Notes under the pieces: generated by a model
Told to the model about the DNA's origin: nothing
The model's database searches: none
The model's input: only the letters and a program-made list of their open reading frames with translations
Position numbers and translations under genes: made by a program
Part shown: in pieces, positions 55,701-64,000 of the stretch
Layout of the letters: each line of letters begins with the position of its first letter
Position numbering within the stretch: the first letter of the stretch is position 1
From: Symbiodinium natans
Lineage: Eukaryota > Sar > Dinophyceae > Suessiales > Symbiodiniaceae
Direction of reading: 5' to 3'
Assembly: GCA_905221605.1 (NCBI GenBank)
Contig: CAJNDS010000713.1
Span: 1-64,000, forward strand
DNA: 64,000 bases

Positions 55701-58700
55701 CCTCCTCAGCTTATGGCTCCCCCTACACCCTAAACCCTAAACCCTAAACCCTAAACCCTAAACCCTAAACCCTTCAAGGCTTGACCGCCAGGATTTCGGG
55801 GCTGCGCCTCGCGAGGTGACACGAAGGCCACAAGCTGCTGCGGCGAGTCTGTGGCAACGACGGCAGCCCGGGCCACAGCCCACAAGGGCTCCTTGACTAC
55901 AGGGTTTAGGGTATAGGGGTTTAGGGGTTTAGGGTTTAGGGGTTTAGGGTTTGGGGTTTAGGGCATCCCCCGGCTTGACATGAACTACTCAGGTGGGTCT
56001 GGTGCTATGAAGGACTGGAGTGGGGTTGGGGTGTCTCTGGGCTTACTGAAGCAGGAATGAGTAGGTTCGTTCTTTGGGCGTGCCGGGCGCGCGATGCCAG
56101 TGGAATGTTTCTACAAACTTGCGCTGGCCAAGGCGTGAGCAGCAAACTGCTGCGTCTTGATAAACGCAGGGAGCCGAACCCAAACCCGAACCGTGCCCCT
56201 CGTGCATCCCATCTCATACTACAGTCCCAATCTGAAGCAAAATTGCCACTGCAACAGCCCGAAACCCAACCTTGAATCCTTCGACCCAAACTCCAACAAG
56301 CTCTATTGGAAAAGACAACCTAGGCCATCGGCATGGACCGTGATAAACAGCCTGTGAACCTGCACGAGGCTTTGGGGTTCCGCCATCTTTGAGTCCACGT
56401 ACCTGTGGAATGATTGCCGCCAAAGCTCGTCAAGGAGTGGACTGTTGCGCAAAGACTGAAGCTCCTCATCCCCCTGCAACCTTCCCAAGGCCACCTCAGC
56501 GGGTTCAGCAAGGGTGTGGGTTCTGCTGACTTCTGGCGGTCACTTCCCCGGCCTTCTTGGGGCTTCTTTCTGTTGATCGTGGCTGGGCAAACTTCAACAA
56601 GGCTGACTCGATCTCCTCGGGTTCGACGCGTACGCCGTTGACCTGGAGCGGGCGTGTATTGCTGTTGGACTGCTCAGGTGACTGAGGAAGAACTTCTTGC
56701 CTAGTCAACGGCATCTAACTCCAGACCAAGGGCAAGGTCTGGCAAGTCTCTCCCCTGACCCTAAACCCTAAACCATCCTACCCCCCTAAAGCCCTCAACC
56801 CTAAACCCTACAACCCCACACCCCAAACACATGTGTGTGAGCAGAGCAGCTCAACCTTTCCCTATTTCCTAACCCCCCCCCCCCCCCCAAATCCTAAACC
56901 ACACCACATTGCCTGGCGATTCAAGTCAATGGTCATGGCTGCTAGAGGCAAGGGCAGTCGAGACACATATTATGAAGTAGGGTATGTCTGACATATTCTT
57001 GTATCCCCAAAAGGACACCGGGTATATACACTCACCACTATGTAAAGGGAATGCACTCACAAAAAAACAGCAATATAAACCCTACTTCACATATATCTCA
57101 TCTCAAGTGAGCCTAGGTGCCCCACATGCTGTAGGGATGCCGTCGGGGTGAACCCTGAACCCTGCCCAATTCGAGCCTCCGAAACCCTTAAACCCCAAGC
57201 CCTACCTTATAAACCCTAAACCCTACACCCTAGAGCCTAATCCCTAAACTTTCAAGGACCCCACAAAGCCCACAGAGCCCGAAGAGTGCACGCTCAAAGC
57301 CCTCAATGGCCTTGAGCTGTCGATCGATACGGCCGATCACTTCCAGAACCCCCTGCAGGCTGGATAAGTTTAGGGTTTAGGGTTTAGGATTTAGGGTTAG
57401 GGTTTAGGGTTTAGGGTTTAGGATGGTTTATGGGGTTTCGCGTGAAGGGTTTAGGATCGCTTAGGGTTAGGGTGTAGGGTTTAGGATGGTTTGTAGGATT
57501 TCGCGTAAAGGGTTTAGGATGGTTTAGGGTTGAGGGTGTAGGGTTTGGTTTAGGATGGTTTAGGGTTCAGGGGTTAGGATGGTTTAGGATCGTTTGGGCT
57601 TAGGGTTAAGAGTTTGAGGCTAGGGGAATCTTCCGTATGTAAGGCTCCCCGAGGTATATGCATCTTCTGCTGCACAGTACAGGATTTCAATGTAGCCGGC
57701 TTTGCGGGAGTGTGGATTTGCTTGGGAAGAGTTCGGCATGTCTGACTACGCCTGCGTCCAACGACCCAGGTCTCCGGTGGCGTAAAGCCGGCCGTACTCC
57801 GTGTCAACGAACCTGGGGACCGGGTTTAGGGTTTACAGGGTTTAGGGTTTAGGGTTTAGGGGGTTTCATGGCCTTCGTGGTGTGGGCTCTGTGACGCTAA
57901 TGTAGAAAAAGGTAGAACAACCCCCCACCCAAGAACAGAGTTCTTGGGAGCTGCCCTGTGTGGGATCAGCGGCTCAGCTCGACAAGGCTGAGAGAGCTCT
58001 CGGGGGATTTTCTGGGCTTGGGCATGAAGCGCCAAGAACCGATTTCAAAGGCCCGGAGCTTTAACCCCAAAGATTTCAGGACGCTTTGAAAGCTCAGAAA
58101 CGAACAGCGTCAACAATGGGCTACTTGGGGGCCCACATGGGAAACTCCCTAAAACCCGAAAAGCCTTAAGCAACTGTACACCCTGAACCCTAAACCCTAG
58201 CCAAGCAGCTTCTCTTTGCTCAGCTCCGGGAGCTGCAAGTATCCGGAAGCCAGTACGCCGCCGAAGCAGATCCTTATTAGCTTTATGGCTAAGACCCTTT
58301 GGGGTTTAGGGTTTAGGGTTTAGGGTTTAGGGTTTAGGGTTTAGGGTTTAGGGTTTGGGGTTTAGGGTTTAGGATTTAGGGTTTAGGGTTTAGGGTTTAG
58401 GGTTTAGTGCGACACAACTTTGAGATGGTGGGTTTGGGCTTTTTACAGTCACGACGATATCCCTTCAAGGATGACTCTGCTTACTAGGACAAGGCACCGG
58501 CACGTCGATGAACATGATTCTGCTACTATAGAGCCTTGGGGACTTCGCAACTCTTCGGGCGGTGATTTTGGGGGTGTAGGGCTTGAATGGGTTTTTCGAA
58601 TGCCTGAAAGGGTGCAGCCTTTCCCAATGAAGTGTACAGGTCGTTTCAAACCAGAAGTGTCTTGAAGCTGTGCTAGATGATGGCTCTTTACACCATTCTA

Positions 58701-61221
58701 CAACCTCACTCAGAAACTTACCAGGCGAAGGCTCTCTCCAGGCGTGTTGGGTGCAGCCGCTTGCAATGGCCTCTCGTCCACGGCCATCAGGAACCTGAGT
58801 TGCCCGTATGGCGTGCGCAGCCGGGACTTTCTCGTAAAGAAGAGACCACTGAGAAGGGACTCCTAGAAAGGAGGAAATAGATGTGGTGTTTTCGGGTGCA
58901 GGGCTCAAGGTCTCACGATGAAGCGGCAGATCCGATTCTAGAGCCCGGTATCACAAACCTGAACCCAAACCCGTGGCAAAAAGTGGAACCCTCCAACTTC
59001 AGAATGGTTTACGAAAATAGGCGTACCTTATTAGGGTCCTGATTTTAAGGGAATCCTACTATTTGGGGGGCCTATTTTCGGGGTCCCCTAAGTGTCGTAA
59101 ACCCCCATATCCAAACAAACAATCGGACTCCCACCGAGCAGCACGTCAGCATATGGCTGCGGGAGCCCAGCTGGTACGCGGCTGGGGAAGAGCTTCTCAT
59201 CGACGCCCTGCTCCGGCACCTCGCAAGCATCCCAGGTGATTACGCGTTGCCCCCAAGTTGTTGTGGCTTCACTCTTGGGCACCTTCTATCCCCCTACACC
59301 CGCCCTTTCAGGGATTCTAGACTGTACATATTGAATTCCCTCACTCCATAGAACGAGTAAGCTATTGCTCTGGACCCACGCCGAAGCCTTGTAGATGGTG
59401 CAGGAACTCTCCGACGCTCCATAGAAGTTTCCTGAAGGGTTTTGTTTCAGGGTTCAGAGCTTTCGACCCAAGAGCCACCTAGGAACAAAAGGGTGCCCTG
59501 TTTGGTTTAAAGTGGCTTATGAGTGAACCGGAACCCCTAAAAAGAAGCAGAATATCGGCCCACCCTGGGTCCTAGGGGGAGGTCAGCGACCCTTGACTTT
59601 CCAGCCCTGGCTCGGGGCCAATGGATGTACAGGGCAGTTGCTTTGAAGTTCGGATCCCCCTTTTGTGGGGGAAATCTTGTTCATTGCATATAGAGGTTCT
59701 AGATACCCACATGATTCGGGGGAATCCTGATTTAAAGCAACCAGCCCATCGTCTGTCTAGACTCGGGCTTTCCAGAAACCCTTTGAAGGTGCAGCGGAGC
59801 AGCGGAGGGTGGCGGCGAGGTGCTTCGTGGAGACCACACGGTTGGCCAAGGCTGTGGGCAGAGGCTCACCCACAGTGGTGATGTGCTCGAGAGAGCTGAG
59901 CAAGCGATCACCCGCATGCAGTTGATGAACATCCAGAAGGAGGTCAAGGACCTGTCTTGAGTCAATAACACAAGGACAGCCAAAAGAAAAGCATGACCAG
60001 CTCTGGATTACCTGACGCCTCACACGGCCTGGCTTGATTGCACAGGGGCAGGGCAGGCAAACGCAACGCTCAGACTGCTAAGATCCTCACAGATGGAGTG
60101 ATCATCAAGACGCTCACGTGGTGCTGGTGGACCACCTTCGCCATGTAGTCCGGGCTTTTGTGGCCGTCGCTGCTAGCAACAACGAGAGATCCGCCCCGAA
60201 GCAAAGCTGGAAAGAACTCCCACTCCATCACTGCCCAGAAGTAGGGGGACTTCAACAGTTGCACCGTGTGCTCTGTAACGCCGTGCTCTTCTGCCCAGAA
60301 CCATGCTCCATGTAGGAGGTGGCGGTGGTCGTAAATAATACCTTTCGGTGCCCCTGTGGTGCCAGAGGTGTAGATGAGCATCGCCACCTCCGAGGTCGTC
60401 GGCCGCTTCCGCTGTGGCTGCTGTTGCGCAGATGCTGCCGGCGCATTGGTCACTTTGAAGGACATGGATGCCGCCTCAGTGCCGGCGAGGAGCAGGGGGA
60501 GGCCAGCCTCCCGCGCGAGATGCGTGAAACGGTCAGAGTCGGCAAGGAGCACCCGGGCCTGGCTATGCTGGAGTAGCACGGCCACCCGGCTCTCAGGCGC
60601 ATCTGCATCGATCGGCAAGTAGCCCCCGCCGCTTGCAAGCACACCCAGGACTGCCACGACCTGGGCACAGCTCCGCTCCATGCAAAGCGCAGCGATCCGG
60701 CCGGGCTCCAGCCCCAGCTGCTGTAGGGCACTCGCCAGCTCCGCTACGGCTCCTTGCAGCTGCGCGTAGGTCACGAAGATGCTGGGAAAAGACGGGACGA
60801 TCAACGCGGTGGCCTCCGCCGACTGCTCTGCCCGCTCTAAGATCAGCTCGTGGATGAGCTGGGTTTCGGGGTAACGGGGTCTTGGCCCCGAAGCCGAAAA
60901 TGTACGCGACTCGAGATTCCCCATCTCCTCATCTGCTACTTTGACTTTGGCTGCCACAATCCTTTTCTGGCATGGATGAGTGCAAAAGTGCACGGATGCA
61001 ACGATACCAAGCCAGACCGATGAGTACAAGAAGAAGAACACAAGCTTGTGTGGGAGTGTCCACGCAGTGTTCGGATCACGGTAGTCTGGCAGATACGGCC
61101 AGCCCAGTTCGGCTATTTGCTGCTCAGACTTGTACGTAAAGTTGAGCGCCGGTTGCGAGTCCTCTGCTTCTCCGCATGGGAGCAAAGCAATGCTCAGCAG
61201 CAAGCAAGGCAGTCGAGCCAT
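52790..61221 (-). CDS. NRPS-like adenylation enzyme with signal peptide and membrane anchor
   Basis: Activates a carboxylic or amino acid as its adenylate. Exon 1 (60091-61221) starts MARLPCLLLSIALLPCGEAE (signal peptide), then a membrane segment (KLVFFFLYSSVWLGIVASV), then the adenylation domain with A3 core LIYTSGTTGAPKGI. Further exons: 59838-59951 (VLDLLLDVHQL, LEHITTVGEPLPTALANR), 59143 to about 59282 (SEATTTW, FPSRVPAGLPQPYADV), 58722-58794 (VDERPLQAAAPNTPGE), 57752-57812 (A7 motif GRLYATGDLGRW), 56589-56642 (A8 motif VNGVRVEPEEIESALLKF), 53342-53435 (LLSEDLQKHCRAVLAPAYLP), about 52790-52841 (A10 motif LPSLPNGKVNFAQLP with the catalytic Lys). Donors include GT and GC. All core motifs are present, so the domain is probably active. 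At least one exon (the 'YG' region, 59.3-59.8 kb) and others between 56.6 and 53.4 kb remain unassigned. I see no carrier domain. It may continue into the acyltransferase exons from 49048 as one gene. Confidence 0.8.
52848..52887. repeat. TTTAGGG tract at an intron acceptor
   Basis: Five to six units lie only about 6 bp upstream (in reading direction) of the acceptor of the A10-motif exon. Confidence 0.95.
53528..54035. repeat. duplicated segment, copy 1 (about 500 bp)
   Basis: From GAGGATGAAAAATGCCCTCAACC to GGGCAGCTTCCACTGAAA this is nearly identical to 54966-55480, with a few substitutions and small indels. Both copies keep a plus-strand frame (MALLSKAFPTTQQAPDC onward, stop after HTRPTV) that has no recognised domain. 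It lies in an intron of the adenylation gene. Confidence 0.95.
54036..54780. repeat. segment between the duplicated copies, with TCTAGC-type repeats
   Basis: Holds a cluster of CTTTTCTAGC/CTTCTCTAGC units at 54330-54402 and AGCTCTTCTTAGCTCTTCC units at 54645-54690. GGGACCCAATC and its partner GGGTCCCTC mark both sides (near 54070 and 54750). Confidence 0.7.
54966..55480. repeat. duplicated segment, copy 2
   Basis: Partner of 53528-54035. It is preceded by CGACGACGA-type trinucleotide repeats (54880-54970). Both the gap before it and the sequence after it carry ATGTACAAGCAATC and CGGTTCAGGGTTCAGGG, so the duplicated unit was larger than the copied 500 bp. Confidence 0.95.
55724..55968. repeat. 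facing telomere-like tracts
   Basis: CCCTAAA units at 55728-55770 and TTTAGGG units at 55904-55966 are in opposite orientation, about 130 bp apart, the same arrangement and spacing as at 11632-11850. Confidence 0.95.
56963..57098. mobile_element. GAAGTAGGGT-family inverted-repeat element, copy 2
   Basis: The left end ATTATGAAGTAGGGTATG and right end AATATAAACCCTACTTCACAT are inverted copies. The interior has GACACCGGGTATATACACTCACC, as in the copy at 32142. In an intron of the adenylation gene. Confidence 0.8.
57168..57590. repeat. telomere-like field with higher-order GGATGGTTTAGG units
   Basis: CCCTAAA words (57168-57245) are followed by TTTAGGG units (57366-57424) and then a longer unit TAGGATGGTTTA...GGGTTTCGCGT...AGGGTTTAGG that is repeated with changes up to about 57590. 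Confidence 0.85.
58300..58408. repeat. TTTAGGG telomere-like array
   Basis: About 15 units with two variants. In an intron of the adenylation gene. Confidence 0.97.
59005..59108. mobile_element. GGGTTTACGA-family inverted-repeat element, copy in adenylation gene
   Basis: The left end TGGTTTACGAAAATAGG and right end GTGTCGTAAACCCCCAT are inverted copies, with the family interior GTACCTTATTAGGGTCCT and GGGAATCCTACTATTTGGGG. It begins about 35 bp after the donor of exon 59143-59282. Confidence 0.8.
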
Positions 61222-62499
61222 GCTATGATATGGGCTACTGGAACCTAGCAGACGAAGTAGTACTTCTCAGATTACACCAGCTGGTTCTGGTTAGCGGCAC
61301 CAGTACTTGAAGATGACTACGGCTACGGTCCTCATTTTAGTGGCAGGGGGCACTATAGGAATGATATTGCAGACTCTTGGCATTCGTCTCCGCCTTCTCC
61401 CCCAAGGCAGGAAGCTTGTCTGGGAACACTGCTGTTGGTTCACAAGCACAGGCTTCAACATCTGCGAAACCCGGTTGAACTCACAGTGTCCTGCTCATAA
61501 CAGGGTGAGCCATTGTTGCTCGGTGAACTGCTACTTTCGTCCTGTGTGTGGTGCACCTTATAGCCCATTAGGCGAGTGTGAGCCCTAGCGGCTCAAAACT
61601 CCCGTGGTATCTGGATTTCAGACTCTAGGACGCATGTGACTTAGCTGGCGATCTCAAGGTACTCTCCTTTTTGTCAACGCCGGTGGAGTTGACGAGCCAA
61701 CGGGGTGAAATACACTGGCCTGCAGGGGGATCAGGTCATGCAGGAAGGTTCCCCCCAAAAAATGCCGAATCACAGCCTGGCAGTTACTTCCGAAGATGCC
61801 ATCCCGCACAGTCCCAAGCCATGCCCTCGTCGAGGATGCTTCTGTACGCAACCCAAGCCCCCAGAAGCGAACGTCGGCCGGCTGCGCCGTGAACTCTCTC
61901 CATGTTGAGGACGTTTAGGAAACCCGCGCGCTGGTAGCAGAGCAATGGGACGCGTCCTTCGGCGTTTGCAATCCAGCCTGGTGTGTGTTCAGTCCGAGCT
62001 GGCAAATGTGGCTGCGTGGTGCAGATAGCGGCCCAGGGGGGTGTTGCCTCAGTTGGAGGGGCCTTCGTGCAGAGAATCTGATACGGGGGCCTGACAGATT
62101 ACATGACGAGGTCTAGGAACATGCTAGCGGCTAGCGTTGTGTTGGATCTTTGGATCTGGCTTGAGAAAAGACGTGAGCCGCCGCAGCAGCAGAACGGGGC
62201 AGTCGCCAAGCAAGAGCCCGAAACCCAAGCTCCCAAACACTCTCTCCCGGAATCAGCCAGTGGTTCCTACTCCTGCGTACTCACCCGCTGTTAATTCCTC
62301 TCCTGGCTACTGAATTGCAGCCGAAAGCGATCGGGGCTGTCCGTCACAGACACCAAATCATCCGAGCCTGCACCGCTGTTTTTGTTTCTCTGGGCTGGGC
62401 TTCACGCCCCCCAAACCTGATCCCAAGGACGCAAGATGGACCTGTTCCTGTGCTGAGGGAGTTATGCTGCTACTACCAATGCATGCTGCTGGCAGATTG
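61222..62499. other. 5' flank of the adenylation gene; one unassigned minus-strand frame
   Basis: The frame at 61784-62005 minus (EGRVPLLCYQRAGFLNVLN, MERVHGAAGRRSLLGAWVAY) is open and compositionally exon-like. It could be a 3' exon of the gene above 62.5 kb. No promoter motif is recognised, and dinoflagellate promoters rarely have a TATA box. Confidence 0.35.
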
Positions 62500-63839
62500 C
62501 CCAATCTCGTCACAGCTGCCCGGCTATCTGCTGGCCGGCCTGGCCTCCATCGTCCCCTTCGTCTGCTCCGTACATGACCCGCGCCAGCAAGTTCATGAAG
62601 AGCATGCCCCAGGGCTGCACAAGTCTCGTGTAGCTTTGGGTTTGTTTGGGACAGCTGGGCATGTGCAAAAGACAAGTCTCTCCCTTTTCCAGTAACAAAC
62701 CCAAGGCGTATATACGGGCCCTGCACCTTCAACCTTCGGCACTGAAAAAGCCAAGGACAATGCAAGCCACCATCCAGGTGAGGGCCATGTGCTCACCGTG
62801 TTGCCCCTTTTTCGGCCTCCAGAGTCTTTGTGCGCATCATGCCCACCCGTGCAGCTTCCACCATGCTCTGGGGCACCTTGGCACAACATGGACTCTTGTC
62901 GGCAGCCACGAAACCTGGCCCTGGACAGAAGCCGTACTCTTGCGCCATAGGAACTGGTACGATTGTGTGGCGTGTGCTGCTGGCGTGTGCTGCAGGCATG
63001 TGCTGCAGGCATGTGCTGCAGGCGTGCCCTGCCTTTCTTACCAATGTCTGGCGTTAGCGACTCGCATGGGGCCATGAGTTGAACAGACCAACAAGACATC
63101 GAGACGACCACTCGCTGCACCACAAGCTGCAGCCCAATCCGAAACCGGCGCCTAGATGTTGAAGACGCCCCATGACCCCAGGCTATCCTAACTGCAGCTT
63201 CAACTCTGGCTTCAACTTTGGCTTTCGTCCCAACAAGCCCCGTGTCCAGAAATGCAGCCCACGGCGCAACTTCGCCGAGAACATGCGCAGTCGCCATGCG
63301 CACGACCAGCACGAGATATGCAAAGTCTGGCAAGTTGCGGGGCCGGTGCTATGAACGTGAAGAGGATTTGATGGTTTCCGAAAATTGGGGTAACCTTTTG
63401 GCTTCCTACAACAAGGATTACGCTACTTCGGAGGAATACGGCTGTATAAATTGGGGTACCAAAAACTTTTGGGAACTACCCGAACACAAATTCACAAGTC
63501 CTGAATCCCCTTCCCCATCCTATGGCTGCCATTCTCCCATTGCCAGGAAACCATCCACAAGGCTGAGTTCCGAGTCGGCCCGTCCGCGGTAGGCGAGCGA
63601 GGCTCCTCCTGCTTCAGGCGCCAAAAGAACTTCCGGGGTTTCGTACGTATCGAAAACTGCAAAGTGATGCTGGAAACATAGGATACCTTTGTGGAGCGAT
63701 ACAAACCCTAAACCCGAAGCCCTCAACTTGCCCTCAACCCTGAACCCATAGAGAGGTGACCTGGCATGCGCTTCCAAGGGCACGATGCTAAGGCTGTGTG
63801 TAAAGGGGGCGAACTTGGCAATCACGGCTTCTATGTTGG
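62500..63839 (-). CDS. exons of an unrecognised gene
   Basis: Exon 63761-63839 (after CAG, before a GTCACC donor) reads NIEAVIAKFAPFTHSLSIVP then LEAHAR. About 63550-63650 contains VFDTYETPEVLLAPEAGG. About 63180-63330 reads DFAYLVLVVRMATAHVLGEV then APWAAFLDTGLVGTKAKV. About 62800-62960 reads VPVPMAQEYGFCPGPGFVAA. About 62730-62790 has a hydrophobic stretch ALTWMVACIVLGFFSAEG. Composition, splice-like edges and the shared strand support coding, but phases between these pieces were not all resolved and no family is recognised. Confidence 0.4.
62968..63030. repeat. 13- to 14-bp tandem repeat (GTGCTGCAGGCAT)
   Basis: Four copies of GCATGTGCTGCAG-like units with one variant (GTGCTGCTGGC). Probably intronic within the unrecognised gene. 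Confidence 0.85.
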
Positions 63840-64000
63840 CTGGTCACTGAGAAGCATAAGACTCAGATTTTAAGGAAAAGACCCATGCATCCTTGCTCTC
63901 TCTTTCAGGCGTCTATGAACCAAAGGCCCCGATATGAAGGTTACAGCACAGGCTACAAAGAAGATGAACATTTACCAGTTCTCGGCGTTCTTGCTGATTA

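Noticed and set aside
11216-58408. The window as a chromosome end, because of TTTAGGG tracts
   Set aside because: Tracts are short, in both orientations and lie inside gene introns, so they are interstitial.

Overview
The window looks like nuclear DNA of a dinoflagellate. I infer this from five things: (i) genes are broken into short exons whose intron donors are a mix of GT, GC and GA, with acceptors mostly reading AG|G; (ii) every gene supported with confidence lies on the minus strand, as in dinoflagellate unidirectional gene blocks; (iii) TTTAGGG/CCCTAAA (telomere-type) repeats are scattered through introns and intergenic DNA; (iv) GC-rich coding sequence sits in repeat-rich DNA; (v) the protein families fit an alga with eukaryotic secretory enzymes. 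Species cannot be fixed from the sequence alone.

Layout, left to right. 1-0.93 kb: a 70-bp satellite running off the left edge. 4.3-6.2 kb: an intronless 649-aa gene with an FAD-type Rossmann N-terminus and about ten membrane segments. 6.5-13 kb: mostly repeats, small inverted-repeat elements and weak exon candidates. 13.5-14.9 kb: four phase-matched exons of an unrecognised membrane protein. 18.1-18.6 kb: a membrane-anchor exon. 23.2-29.5 kb and 32.7-43.8 kb: two tandem paralogous sulfatase genes (A and B) that resemble arylsulfatase K (ARSK). Both were rebuilt by joining short exons whose phases agree. 44.4-49.0 kb: a polytopic membrane acyltransferase-like gene, with an intronless DUF1796-type gene (46.0-47.3 kb) lying same-strand inside one of its introns. 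49.5-52.7 kb: a dense repeat block (telomere-like array, a hierarchical palindrome array, a 91-bp tandem array). 52.8-61.2 kb: an adenylate-forming (NRPS-like) enzyme with a signal peptide and a membrane anchor ahead of the adenylation domain. 61.3-63.8 kb: exons of an unrecognised gene.

The adenylation exons (ending with the A10 motif) and the acyltransferase exons are on one strand, separated only by repeats, and I see no start or end between them. They may form one large gene: signal/TM, acyl- or aminoacyl-adenylating domain, membrane acyltransferase. Together with two secretory sulfatases downstream, this suggests a secretory-pathway block that activates acyl groups and edits sulfated and acylated sugars. 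That functional link is inference.

The exon models come from reading the sequence by eye. Coordinates written as 'about' have an unresolved splice site. Many introns host small inverted-repeat elements and telomere-like tracts, which are described separately.
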